Assembly: GCF_963966145.1 (NCBI RefSeq)
Contig: NC_091049.1
Span: forward strand, 14,074,001-14,138,000
Direction: 5' to 3'
Source of the DNA: Tenebrio molitor
Taxonomy: Eukaryota; Arthropoda; Insecta; Coleoptera; Tenebrionidae
Length of the DNA stretch: 64,000 bases
Shown here: positions 20,671 to 32,794 of the stretch, piece after piece
Position numbering within the stretch: the first letter of the stretch is position 1
How the letters are laid out: every line of letters starts with the position of its first letter
The notes under the pieces: model-generated
What the model was told of the DNA's origin: nothing
Databases searched by the model: none
The model's input: only the letters and a program-made list of their open reading frames with translations
Program-made: the position numbers and the translations under genes

Positions 20671-20965
20671 CTACCCCTCTCCTCAAATAAAAAAATTTGA
20701 ACTTGTTCATATTTTTTTTTCAGAGCAATACTCAACAGGCGGTAATCGTTTCCGAGCGTTTTGGTATATATCGTTTACCAGGCGTCCTTACGGAAGTCAA
20801 AATAAGTAGTGTTTATTTCGGTAAAGTGTCCTAAATCGGTGAGATGTCATAATCGGTAATGGTCACACGTTCGGATTGGATAATAGATACTTTATATAAT
20901 TTCCGCGATAGTGATTTTTAGTCCTCATCAGATGGTTCATAGTTTGACGTGTCAGACGACGTAGC

Positions 20966-23900
20966 TTATGAATCAGATAAATCTTCGTCTGAACCGAAAT
21001 ATGGTTTCAGGTCCTGGACGTGCCATCTACCTGCGTTAGACCCGTCTTCATTTTGAAGTTCGTACACGATAGGTGAAACTTTGCGCGTGATTTGACAAAG
21101 AACGTAGCGAGGTGCTAACTTCGCGGAGTAACCTCTCGCCTGATCCGAAAGAACTTTGTTTCTGCGCCAAACTTTCTGACCGACTTCAAATCGAATATCC
21201 CGCCTATCCAGGTTGTACCTGTCAGAGTATCGAACATAGGCGCGGTGAAGTTTGTGGCGAACTTCATTAAAAATGATCTTGAGGCTTGTGAGTTCCGCGG
21301 CGTAACAATTTCTGTCACCCGGTGAAATTTCGACGTCCTCTACGATAGGGTCGACGGTACCATAGTAGTTGCCGCTTAGGGGTACATGGCGTCCAAAGTT
21401 TAAAAATGTGGGTGTGTAGCCCGTGATTTTGTGGCGTGCGGTGTTGATTGCTTGTTGAATTTTTTGGATTTCACCATCCCAAGTATCATGTGACTGTACA
21501 TAGCTCCTGATGGCGGTGCCGACACTTCGGTGTGTTCTCTCAACAAAATTCACTTGCGGGTGATACCGTGCATTGAACCAAATTGATTGTACCCGATATT
21601 TCGCCGCGAGATCTCGAAGGGCGCGACCGGCAAATTGCGTGCCGTTGTCACAGAGTATGAACTGTGGGACACCAAAAACTAGCAAGACTTGATTTTCAAG
21701 GAAGCGTACCATTTGCGAAGCACTTGCCTTCTTTAGTGGCAACAAGACCACATACTTTGTAAACCAGTCGCTTATGGCAACCAAATATTTATTACCTAGG
21801 CGAGACTTGGGGAATGGGCCCATAAAATCAATCGGGATGACTTGCCACGGGAACCGTACATTCTTTTCTCTTCCCATTAAACCCAGTTTGCCGGTAAAGC
21901 TTGGTTTTTGCTCACCGCAAGTCCGACAAGATTTTACGTATTTGGTGACCTCCTTGGTTATCTTCGGCCAATAATAGTTTTCCCGTACGCGACTCAACGT
22001 TTTGAAGATGCCAAAATGTGAAGCTGTAGGGTGGTCGTGACACTCGAGCAAAACTTGTTGTCTCTGCTCTGCCGGGACGTATAATTTCCACTCGCGAACA
22101 TTTGCTTCAAACGGAATTCTGGCCGGAATGTACTTGTAAATTAGATCGTCTTCGATTTTCCACTGGGGATAACGGTCTGGATCTGCCTGAATTTTTTCTT
22201 TGAGACTGTTGTAATACGCGTCAGTCGTGTTTGGGTCGATATCTATTAGACAGATATTTTTTGGTACTTCTCCGCGGGAAATTGGTTGAAGAAAAGCGCG
22301 CGAAAGGGCGTCTGGTACTCGTTGATAAGCACCTTTGCGATAAATAATGTCAAAATCAAACTGCTGTAATTTTAGAGACCATCTAGCCAAGCGACCAGAG
22401 GGGTTCGACATTTTACTCAGGTACCTCAATGAACTGTGGTCCGTTACAACCGTGAATTTGACGCCTTCCACGTAAGCTCTGAATTTTTCTATGGCAAAAA
22501 TTACAGCTAAGGCTTCCCTTTCCCCAACGCTATAGTTTCTTTCCGTTTTGCTCAAGGTGCGACTGGCGTACGCGATAACATGTTCGGCGCCGTCTTGTAT
22601 TTGCGTTAAGGCTGCACCGATTCCGTACCCGGAGGCATCACATTGAATCGTAAATGGAAGAGAAAAATCTGGTGATGATAAAATTGGGGCGGAAACAAGA
22701 GCTTTCTTCAAGGTTTCGAATGCTTGAAGAGCGGCAGGGTCTAAATTTATTGGCAACTTTTTACCTTTGTTTTTCAAAAAGTTATTTAATGGGGCGGCAA
22801 TTGAAGAGAACTGCGGGATGAATCTGCGATACCACGAGCATAGGCCTAGGAATCTTTTTAGTTCCGTAGAATTGGTCGGAATCGGGTAGTTTGTCACCGC
22901 TGCAATTTTTTCCGGATCGGTCTTTAAGCCATTCTTGTCGACAACGAAGCCTAGATAATGAAGAGATTCGCGAAAAAATTTGCATTCAAGTTTAAGGTTA
23001 AGTTTGCGTCAGATAATCGTCGGTTCACCTCTTTTAGTAACTGTACGTGCTCTTCGAAAGTTCTGGAACAAATTATTATGTCGTCTAAAAAAACGAAGAC
23101 ATTCGGTTCGAGTTCTGGGCCGAGTATCCTATCCATTAACCTTTGTTGGGTTTGTGCTGCGTTAGAGAGACCATACGGCATTCTGCAGAAATGAAAAAGT
23201 CCACATCCCGGAACTGAGAATGCTGTTTTTTCGCGCGACGATTTTTCGAGGGGTATTTGCCAGAAAGCACTTTTTAGATCTAAGCTACTAATATATCTGG
23301 AGTCGCGTAACATACTAAGTATCCTATCTACCAAGGGAAGCGGATAAGAATCCTTTTTAGTGATTGCATTGAGCTTTCTTCCGTCAAAACAAAAACGTGG
23401 CGAACCGTCGCTTTTCGTTACTATCAAAACCGGTGAGTTCCATTCGCTATAGGAAGGTTCGACAACTCCTAGTTCACGCATCTTGTTTAATTCCTTTTTG
23501 AGAATATTTAGTACATATGGTGACATAGGGTACTGTCTAGTCTTGAACGGTTTTGCGTCTCCGGTGTCTATAAAATGTTCAATTTTGTCTGTAAGTCCTA
23601 GGGGTCTGTTCGCGTTAAGTTGCTCAAGGTGTGTTAACAAGTCTTTTGCTATTTCACTCTGATCGTCAGTTAGGGGTGCTAAACCATGTGTTTTTGAATT
23701 AGACTGTTCTGTCCCGGTATTGTCAATTGAACTTATTTGGTGATTAGAAGTTTTTACAAGCCACTTGTTATCTTTTTTTCTAACAGAAAGCGACAACAAG
23801 TCGAAAAAATCAGATCCGAAAATAAAGTTGTTTGGAAAACTTGGCACTAAATAGAAGGGTACTTCACGAATGCAAGAATCAATCTCGATTAGTAGGTACA

Positions 23901-24288
23901 CTACTCCGGCAACTGTGTGAATGGTCGCGTCAACCGTGGCGAGTTTACTGACGTGGGGTACTTGCACAGAGACTCCTAAAGAATCAATGAAGGGAATACC
24001 TTTACTGCCTATTACTGAATGACAAGCACCAGTGTCTAGTAATCCTGAAATTGACTTTCCATACACTTTTGCGGAAATATACGGGCGGTTATCTTTACGA
24101 TCTCTCGTTATTGCAAAATTTTCCGGGCTATTCTCTTGACAAGGCGGTAACTTTGGTGGAGAAAGAAAGAAATGCTTAATTTTGTTGAGCCAAGCCTTCC
24201 ATTCCGTTATGGTAGGTCGCCGAGAAGATAGCAGTAGTGAGGTCTCCTCGGTAGAGTTCCTCACTGCTGATTCACGTTTTTTGAACAC
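20966..24288 (-). pseudogene. Gypsy copy 1 Pol, frameshifted
   Basis: Begins in a frame overlapping the end of gag (from 24288), consistent with frameshift expression. The first section has the protease motif LLDTGACHSVIG, then reverse transcriptase with FLDDII as the catalytic box. Near 22970, in an A/T homopolymer, the frame shifts. The second section (22897-20966) holds the thumb (FLGLCSWYRRFI), RNase H (CDASGYGIGAAL), the HHCC zinc site of integrase, the DDE core (IDFMGPFP, CDNGTQF) and a C-terminal basic region ending near 20966. Only the one frameshift was noticed in pol. Confidence 0.9.
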
Positions 24289-25508
24289 GCGTCGCAGGAA
24301 TTTGTGGTTTTACCTTTCTTGCCACACCGAAAGCAGAAAATTTTCCTTTTCGCGGAACACTGACTGTACACATGACCCGACGTGTCGCAATTCCAACAAA
24401 CAAGGTTCGATATTTTCGCGTTATTTTTGTCGGTTTTGCTCCCTGAAGTCGCGGTAATTTCGGAAACGTGCAGCTGCGGATTTCTGTTTTTGACTGCGGA
24501 AGGTATGCGTTTTTTAGCCTCGTAGGCGTCGTCTATTTTCTGGCACAACTCGATTAATCGGTCTGTTGAGGTAATGTTTTCAAGTGCTAACGCTGAGATG
24601 TAGTGAGGACATAGATTCCGTCGAATGATTTTTAATCTGTCGATTTCGGGCGGTGTTTTTGACAAACGAGTGAACATATTGTTCATGAGTGCGACATAAA
24701 TGGCTGGTGATTCATCACGAGTTTGATAACGCGACTTTATTTCGTCTAAGAGTCTTTCGTCATAGTCCGGTGGGAGGAAATTTTTCTTTAAGAGTTTGAC
24801 GAGAGATTGCCAGTCTCCTATACCATCTCTGACAGCGCGGTACCACGTGAGAGCGGGTTCTTCAAATAAGTCGTACGCGGAGCGAAATAATTCTTCTTCC
24901 GTTAGTCCTCTAGCTACCATTAGGTCATTTGCCTTTTCCAAAAATGCCGGTAAATTCGTTTTACCATTAAAAGATAAGCCCCATTTGTAAACTGGAACTG
25001 GTTTAGAAGTTCTGCTCGAAAGAAACGATTGACTTGGCTCGTTGATCATTGTCGAGTTTAAGATCTGTGAGCGATTGGCGTTAGTGAGGTTTATTTTATC
25101 TAGCAAGTCCGATTCAAGCTCTCAACATGTGGCGAATGATGTACTTTTGATTTCGTCCACTGGCTTAGAAGTAGCAGTAGATTCCGGGAAGCGTAGGATT
25201 CTGTCGATAATATAGGCCAACTGACTTTTTATCTTACGTATTTCGTGTGTATTTTCCGGGTCTACTAAAGCAACAATTGCGGTAGTTATGTCTTCGAGAG
25301 TTTTCTTTATAATAGCCTCTTCGGTGTCGGGTTTGAATTTTGGGTCTACAATTTGTTTTATTTGACGTCCCGATAACGCACGCGTCAATACTTTGACTTT
25401 ACTGTCCCGATCGTCACGAGGTTTTAATTTTCTAATCCGTAACTCATAGTCTAATTGTTCATCTGAGAGATATGCCGGCTCGATAGAGTATTGCTGTGAA
25501 GACGTCAT
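24261..25508 (-). pseudogene. Gypsy copy 1 Gag with a stop codon
   Basis: The likely start is the ATG at 25508. A charged N-terminal part is interrupted by a TGA at about 25124-25126; copy 2 has TTA there. The main part (25106-24261) has the capsid-like region and then two zinc knuckles (CWNCDTSGHVYSQC and CFRCGKKGKTTNSC). The capsid-like part is rich in charged helices. Structural protein of the particle, by analogy. Confidence 0.85.
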
Positions 25509-25701
25509 TTTTTGTGAAGTTAATTCAGTTGAAAAAGGAGAAACAATGTTTTTGGTAGTGTTCGGCAAAAATTGAGATAACGAAATCTGCGAAAAACTAA
25601 AATTTTTTCTCGTCAAAGTCGATCCCCAACACGTTATTGCGCCGAAATTGTGGCTGCCTCAAATTTGAAAATTTGACAAACAAAACTTGTCAAGCCCCAC
25701 G

Positions 25702-25721
25702 TTGGACAGCGCCAAAATTTG
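25702..25721 (-). other. Gypsy copy 1 primer-binding region
   Basis: Between the 5' LTR and gag the minus strand reads TTTTGGCGCTGTCCAACGTG, a variant of the TGGCGCCCAACGTGGGGC type seen in many gypsy elements. The matching tRNA was not determined. Confidence 0.5.
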
Positions 25722-27419
25722 TGTAACCTACCTGAGGGGATGGTCCACTGCCTCGGCATCAGTCGTAGGGCAATTCTTGTATTGGGGGGTTCCTTCTCGA
25801 CAAAAATAGGGCGCCACGGATTTGGTTGAAAAAAAGATTTAAAATTTTGACTCTGGGCCCAAATCCGAAAGCCTCAGAGGAAAATTCCGGCAACTCAATG
25901 ATACAAACGCATTTAAAAAAAACGTGTATTGATAAAAAATGGAAAAATGAACATGAAAAAAGTAATTGGAGTTGTAAAAAATAAAATTGAGTTAATTTAG
26001 CAAGCCGCTACCATTAGAAAGTAAAAATTAAATTTAATTCGGTTTTTGACTCGAGAAATTGTCCTATATTGGAGCGCGTGGCCACGTGTCGTACAGGGCG
26101 TTGATTTACTTGCAAAATATTTGACTGGTCCGAGCAAACAATCGCGCGTAGTAGCTAGCCCTTCACAATTTTTTTCGCAAGTTGTTTTATAAAAATCCAG
26201 CGCACTTGCGCGTCAACTAGGTAGCAGATTAACGGAACAAAGCGTCCGTTCCTGATGATAATTGTCCGCAAAGAATGAAAAGCTCTGACCGTAGTTGCTG
26301 CGGTGGTGGTCGCTGCCGGAAGCTGGACTCCGGGACTCCGGTAAGGGTGGCTTTTGGCGGGGGTGGATGCGCCTGCGCGGAGCGTTGTGAGTTGCTCGCC
26401 TCAAGGATCCGGCGGTAGCTCCTGTAGGACACGGACTTGCCTCTGGAGAGTCCGGGACACGAAGACGTTATTTTGCGGTAGGTCGAAGATAATTTGCGAG
26501 AATGACGAGATAAGAAAAAAAAGGCCTGAGCTTTTACTCTGGCCTTTCGGGAATTTGTTCTGCGAGATGTCCAGTCGTGGATTTCTCGACTGCGGCAGCG
26601 AGATTATAGCAGCTTCTTCCCTTTTGCGGCACTTGACGGTAATTCGACGGTGCGTTCACTACGTAAACAAGCTTGGTGTACACGCAAAACGGGAAGAGAG
26701 CAAAAATCTCTTATCTCTGCCTTTTATTAACTCGGTGTTTTTGTTAATTCCACGTGAAATTGAGTGGGCCAATGGTGTACTGCCGTATGCTGCGGTCGCA
26801 GGAAAAGTGGGGTGTTAGATTTTTATGAGAGAAGACAGTTGACAGACCAAAATAAACAAAGAAGTGAGGTTTAGTTTAATGAAATTGATGGAAAGTGGAG
26901 AAATCAGCAAACCTTTGCTCGCTGAGTCACACGTGGAGGACAATGGGCATTTAAATCGAACTAGTTTCGCCCACGGACTAGTTCGCGGCACGAAGGAACG
27001 AAGGCACTCAAATTGAGGCTCACGGTGCCCGAGCGTGGGCCCCCAGGGTAAAGTTGAAAGGAACAAGGTGGCTAAACTACCCTGCTAGTAAAGCTGTTTC
27101 CGTAGGTGACTGTGGAATTTGGTTCTGACTTTCGGAAGACTCTTACTTCCCCTAAATCACGAAGGGTGGCGATATTCTTCAGCCCTTCACCACAGGGCGA
27201 TGAAGATGAGGAACTTTATAAAAAAAATGCGGGAATGAAAGAGGTTGATGGTGTGATTATATCAAGTATCCATCGAATTACCGGAAATGAGTATTTTAAA
27301 CAATTATTTCTGAGGCAGAGTCAAAACTGTTTTTCAGCACGTAGCGCAAAGGAACCCTCAACACAAAAATCACGACTTTGGGATTTTTTTGCCAAAAATG
27401 GGCGCTTTAGCCCGTTACA
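25722..27419 (-). repeat. Gypsy copy 1, 5' LTR, 1698 bp
   Basis: Bounded by TGTAACCTACC (25722) and GCCCGTTACA (27419). Homologous to 42129-43655 and to the broken LTR at 52262-55875 of copy 2. Frames inside it, such as 26354-26818 and 27106-27687, are not genes. Confidence 0.92.
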
Positions 27420-28753
27420 CCGCAGAAAATTTGGGAAAATTATCCAAAATAAAATCCGTGAACCGATACAGATCTGGCTCCTCTTCATGTGTCAGGTTGT
27501 TCAAGTTCCACCTCAGTTTACGCGAGATCTCCAAGAGATCTTCCGCCTGTTTGACTACATCATCACAGAGGGAGATCAAATAGACAGTGGTAACCTTGAA
27601 TCAGAATATATCAAATTTGCGGTAATCGATACACACATCACTTACAAAATAAAAACTGTTACTGTTAATTATGAACATCTTATCTAGATTAACGATTGTT
27701 ATGAACGAATAGTCTAGATAGTTGAGCAAGTGCAAAATTGTGAACGTCAGAATAAGAGTAATGGGCCAACCAAAAATGCCATTAAAGATATTCACCGTGT
27801 CCTTGAGAACCTCGATAAAATATTTCATCCCTCGCAGGACGGCCACAATTTGTTGTGTGTTGGACTTGTCCATCAACGATCTCAGCTGCTGACACAAACT
27901 GTGATACTTGTCTGCTATCATATTCAGAATAACGTAAAGAATAAACTTTTGTAAATATTTAGTGTAAATGAGTGCCATAGTACATGAAAACTCTCTAAAA
28001 AATCTAACTCCTCGGAGGTCATACCAAGTGAATGTTGTAAAACTCATGATTACAAAATAAATTCCATGTCCCATCAGAAAGGTTGTGCAGTTCTTCATTC
28101 TCCGACCTCTGTTGTCACACAAGTGAATAATTTTCAAATTCTTCATCAGTCTAAACCAGTGGTCTTTCTTTCGAAACAACACATCTATCACACCAGTTAC
28201 ATAAATGCTCAGCAAAACTATGTCTGTTAGAAGAGACACAATCATTTTGATGTGGATGTATTGAGTGTAGAAATTTTTATAAGATATAGAATCAATCATC
28301 CAAATTGTGAGCGTTGATAACATTATCATTGCGTGGACTTTCTGCAACTGGGAGATGGGTTTGACCTCGACGGTCGAGGGACTGAGTGCGAAAAATTTTC
28401 CAACATTGAAAAGGATTTGCATTTGTTGGAGACACATTTCTACCAAGTTGAAAAGCGTATTGCTTAACTACATCAAGTAGAACATAGTTTAATTATAGCA
28501 AAAGCTTAAACCCAACTTAACTAAATTAAATACAAACAAAAATTGTGTATATTTCCCAGCAGACATTTTACCATAGAGACATCACTCTAAACACCTAACA
28601 AAACATCTAAATCAATCAGATACATTGATCCAAATATCAAATGTAAAAAATTCTGGAATATTCTGGAATATTAACGTTTGATAAAACACTTTCCAAAAAA
28701 TGCTGCAATAACATTGGTATCCAATCAGATCCTTGAGAACACCCCCCTTAGCT

Positions 28754-29692
28754 TTAATATGAATTTAAGTTACTTCTAAACTGTACCATCACAATCATCA
28801 TGTTTATCACAGCCCACAGACTCAACTTTTTGACGGGAAAAAATCTCGCTGCCGTAATTTTTGGCATGTGCTTAGAGAGCAAATCGCTCAAATCCTCCAA
28901 GCCTTCTTTCGTCTCGTGACAAGAACAACACCATTCCAACTTGTAACACAAATTAACAATTTTCAAAGCTTCGCCCTCCAGTGAGTCACACTTGAAAATC
29001 AATATGGCGGTAGTGGCTCGTGTAAGCGACTATCAAAATCAGAGGCCAACCGAAGATGTCGTTGAAGACGTCGACGCTGTCGTTTAGGAGATGCACCATA
29101 TACGCGGCTTTGTCCAAAGTGGTTTTTGAAAATGGCCAGGTGGAAAGGAATATGTTGATTTGCTTGTACTTCAAGAGCAGCAGATCCACTATTTCCCAAA
29201 GGAGTAGACCGTAGATTACCAGACAGTATGTTTGGAAAAACACCACTAAGATGTTTGAGAAGAAAGTCAACCCGATGGCGTCTACCCAGAAGTAACCTTG
29301 ATAGATCCACACAATTACAACAACAGCATTAGGTATACAACAGGAAGCTTGTATAATCCGGCGTTTTCCCATTGGAAAACTTTGAAAGAGGTTAGATTGT
29401 TCAACAGCTTCGTCAATTTGGTCTTCTTGTTGCAGACCATGTTAACAATTAAGATCCAATTGGTATCCAACAAACTCAGATCCGACAAAAGGTTCACGAT
29501 AATTTTGAAGTGAATGTGATTGAGATAAAAGCCTCTGCAAACCAAACCAGCTACGGCAAATAACGTGAGAGAAATTATCACCAATGACGTGTAAAGCTTC
29601 TCGTTGAAAATAGGTTTAGCATCAGATGACCACGGTGTCAATGCCAAAAAATTTGACACAGCTACTTTTAGCTGCAAACGCTTGAAACTCAT
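28754..29692 (-). pseudogene. Gustatory receptor pseudogene (Gr3)
   Basis: Starts at the ATG at 29692 and shows helices 1 to 3. Around 29315-29335, after VVYLML, the frame shifts; VWIYQGYFW and later VHLLNDSVDVFNDIFGWPLI are read in the next frame. NDIFGWP is a shared Gr motif of this cluster. At about 28990-29000 the region holding helix 6 and the intron (roughly 55 residues in Gr1) is missing, and the frame jumps to CDSLEGEALKIV. The end keeps KITAARFFPV and VINMMIVMVQF, which fits the helix-7 signature. Start and end are preserved but the gene is dead. Confidence 0.8.
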
Positions 29693-30619
29693 CGTGATGT
29701 ACGTTCGCCTACGTACAGTTGTGTAATTAAAATTTCGAGCAGTATTGTCATTTTCACACTGTAAACTCTAAAACAACCTTTATGTTCGTATAACCCCATT
29801 TTTTACTCTTGTCATGTTTTTGTCATTTTGATTTATTTAAATTAACATAATAAATAGTGATTTGTAGCATAATAACGGGTAGGCAGCAGGTGGAAGCGAT
29901 GATTTAATACACTCAGTGCAATTAACTGAAAACTCAAAATTCAAAAACTGACTGCGTGACTGACACAGAAAAGTTTAATTTTTTAATGTCAGTCATGATG
30001 ACAGTAAAAGGTGGTTTACAGAGATTTTGTTGAAGTGACAGAAAAATACTGCCCGAAATTTTGATTCCGCGACTGTATACAGGGTGTTTCTGAAATAAGT
30101 ACATTAATTTTAACTGCTAATAGAACTCATCAAAAGGAACAACTTTTCTCTCTGCCATTTTGGCGAACAACGTTGCGTAGTGGCTTAAAAAAATAGGAAA
30201 GATTTTCCTAAAACCGTTCATATCTCCAAAACTAAGCTACCTAAAAACGTGAAACAACCAGATTCTTACGAAGTGGATTTTTTGCTATACGGGTAGATTT
30301 ATTTGAATTTCGATTTCGGTGTTAAAACACGTTTTCTGGATGAAAATGGATGTTTTTTTCATATTAGCGCTGATCTCAATTAGCCATTGCAGTATTTAGT
30401 GGCGTAGGGTTATTTTAGTGAAAAATCTCTCCAATTTTTTTTGGAATTAAACTTCGTTTGTTGTTGTTCCTTTTGTATACTACATTATCTTATTTGGTGT
30501 ACGTAATGAATTTGATAACGGGTCAATAACCACTCTTTTTAATTAAGGTATTATCTGATTGAAAATTAGAAGGTCGAATATCTACGAGTTTTCGTTAGGT
30601 TGTTTTAATCTGTTCTTCT
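29693..30619. other. Intergenic stretch with a dispersed repeat
   Basis: 29995-30070 resembles 12700-12790. At 30075, TACAGGGTGTTTCTGAAATA looks like the end of a DNA transposon of the TA-target class, but no partner end was found. No gene is supported. Confidence 0.4.
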
Positions 30620-30979
30620 CATTTCTAGGAATGAAAACAAGCAGCTAAAAGTAGTTGAATTGTAGCATTGCTTCTTATAAAAGGAAAATCCCTAAATATT
30701 TTTTTATCATTGTCAGAACTGTAGTCTTGGTGATGATAGAAATTGTACAGCAGGCGAAAAATTTTCGTTGCCTACTTCATATTGAGAATCTGCAGAGTGC
30801 ATTTCTAGGAATGAAAACAAGCAGCTAAAAGTAGTTGAATTGTAGCATTGCTTCTTATAAAAGGAAAATCCCTAAATATTTTTTTATCATTGTCAGAACT
30901 GTAGTCTTGGTGATGATAGAAATTGTACAGCAGGCGAAAAATTTTCGTTGCCTACTTCATATTGAGAATCTGCAGAGTG
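30620..30979. repeat. Perfect 180-bp tandem duplication
   Basis: 30620-30799 and 30800-30979 are identical base for base in my reading. It is either a very recent duplication or an assembly artefact. It lies just past the 3' end of Gr4 and encodes nothing recognisable. Confidence 0.93.
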
Positions 30980-31074
30980 TACTCCAACTCTTGGTCAAAC
31001 TGTTCTAAAACATCACCAATTCAGAGAAACCGAGAAAACAATAGGATAATGTCGTAAAAACAGTTCTACGTATC

Positions 31075-32102
31075 TTAACCACCACCATGAATTTCGAACT
31101 GAACCAAAATGATGAAAAACGTCGTCGTTGTCCACAAAATGCTAAGAATGGTCAATTTATCGATATCAAAAAATCTAGCAGCGCTAAAATTTGGTCGCAA
31201 CTCCATAAGGAAACTGCTCATGTAATTGATCATCTCCCGGTCTTCAGATTTTCTAAGTTGCCATCGCAGCTCTTTTGACAACTGGATGCATTCTTCAACT
31301 CTACGCAAGATCGAATCGCACATCCAGATGACACCCACTGGTGTACCCTGGAAATAATGTTACAACCAAACGCAACAAGAATGAGCCAGTCTTACCAACG
31401 TCATGAAAAATGAAGAGAAATTAGTCAGAATTATCCCATAAAGGGAGCCCCTGTTCTGTTGATTTACCATTAAATTGTTGTCCAAATATTTGAGCGGCAC
31501 GATACAAGTATGCAAGATCACCAACGCGATGGGCCATCCGAAGATATCGTTAAAGATATCCACTGTGTCTTTCAGCAGGCACGCGATTTCTTTTGTTTTC
31601 TTCACGAAGGCGCACAAGCACCTTCTGGAAAGTTTTCTAGATTTGAAATCCTTTTTATAAAGATGAAGTGATGAGCAAGAAAAACACTGACAAAAACGTG
31701 AGTAATGACGAGCGGCAATTTGCTAGATTTTAAATTATTTCTTTTGGTTTTCAAATTGTCGACGAGCTTGATCCATTTCTCTGATTTGCGTATATGTTGA
31801 TGTCAAAGATAGACCACCACGATCTTCATATGAAAGAAATTGATGTAGAAATTTTTATAAACCAAAGAAAGCATCATGGCGAAACCGATTGACGTTATCA
31901 GCAGAGCATACAATTTGTGATACAACTTTATATCTATTTTGACATTTGGTGGAGTTATTGCCAAAAATCCTCCGACCGTGAAGATTAGTTTTAATACGTT
32001 TAGTGTCATTTCAAAAATGAGACTGTTGTCAACAATAACAAAACTCGTACAATCATCAATAATATGTAATTTTATTGATTTGTTTATAATGATTTCAATC
32101 AA
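31075..32102 (-). pseudogene. Gustatory receptor pseudogene (Gr4)
   Basis: An N-terminal block (32102-31803) has LNVLKLIFTVGGFLAITPP and a stop after helix 2. Sequence for helices 3 to 5 is lost or unreadable. 31617-31375 then reads KDTVDIFNDIFGWPIALVIL, and a final exon (31338 to the stop at 31075) follows after a short intron with GTAAGA and TTCCAG borders. It ends with FSAARFFDIDKLTIL and TTTTFFIILVQF, fitting the Gr helix-7 signature. The last two pieces could still splice in frame, but the gene as a whole is not functional. Confidence 0.8.
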
Positions 32103-32414
32103 TTCATTCCTGATAGAGTAGTTAATTCACCAATTAATTTGTTTCATCGATTAAAAAAAAACATGGGTCAGGAGAGCACGAGATATCCTTGGAGCACACC
32201 AGTAAGACTCAAAGCAGTTTTGGCATCTGTTGGCCATGGTAGCGTTGCCAAAAATTTTGAAACGCTCATTATCAACTGGGATTATCATTATGTTTCACTT
32301 TGCTCGTTTTTACGAATAAAACACATCCATTTAAATCTATTCGTTTATTCATTTTTGCAAGAGGAAACACTAGACTCTCTTTCTTCAATTTGGAGCAGGG
32401 TGAAATTTAACCAT

Positions 32415-32600
32415 GACTATCAACACCAAAAATATCGTTAAATAAGTCGACGCTTTCCTTTACAAGGCAAACTTTACATTCGATTATCACCAAAGACGGT
32501 TTGATGTTAACTTGGTGGAAAGGTACCAAAAGTACCGACACCACGCGTTTAAGTACTTGTATTCCGCTCGGAAAACGTTGATAACACTAGTTTACAAAAT
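32415..32600 (-). pseudogene. Gustatory receptor fragment (Gr5)
   Basis: The minus strand reads VLLVPFHQVNIKPSLVII followed by CLVKESVDLFNDIFG, matching the KDTVDIFNDIFGWP region of Gr3 and Gr4, and then a stop. Only this segment, just before helix 6, is recognisable. Confidence 0.6.
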
Positions 32601-32794
32601 TTCACTTTTTGTCTGTTGCCGCAAATTTAATGGCTGAATATGAGAGCTTTTTGGGCTCTTTTTTTATATCTGCCGTCAGAATCTTATCAACAGCTCTAGT
32701 TTTTGTGATTTTTTCGAATATTACTTCACATAATGTTTCAGTATATTTTGATCACTGATCACTGTGTACGACTATTAACGGAAGTGCAGTTGGA

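Larger units (their letters stand above)
20565..27419 (-). mobile_element. Ty3/gypsy LTR retrotransposon, copy 1
   Basis: A 6855-bp insertion flanked by the 4-bp duplication CCGC (20561-20564 and 27420-27423) inside the last exon of Gr2. The 5' LTR (right side) is 25722-27419; the 3' LTR (left side) is reduced to 20565-20670. Internal order: gag with two zinc knuckles, protease, reverse transcriptase, RNase H, integrase. A purine tract (CTACCCCTCTCCTC on the plus strand at 20671) adjoins the 3' LTR, and a primer-binding site lies next to 25722. The first 76 bases of the two LTRs are identical, so it is young. Confidence 0.93.
20447..28485 (-). pseudogene. Gustatory receptor pseudogene (Gr2), split by gypsy insertion
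   Basis: Closely related to Gr1. The ATG at 28485 is followed five codons later by a TAG (28468-28470); a later start could bypass it. Exon 1 continues to about 27654 and the intron borders (GTAAGT, TTCAAG) are preserved. Exon 2 reads well until the GCGG at 27420-27423, where a gypsy element (20565-27419) is inserted. It resumes at 20564 and ends at the TAA/TAG-type stop at 20447-20449. In the resumed part, one extra G in the GGGG around 20508-20511 shifts the frame just before the helix-7 signature (TTTMFLIVMIQF in the shifted frame). The gene therefore has three independent lesions. Confidence 0.85.

Noticed and set aside
26354..27687. Open frames of 154 and 193 codons
   Set aside because: They lie inside the long gypsy LTR and its junction with the receptor exon and lack any family similarity.
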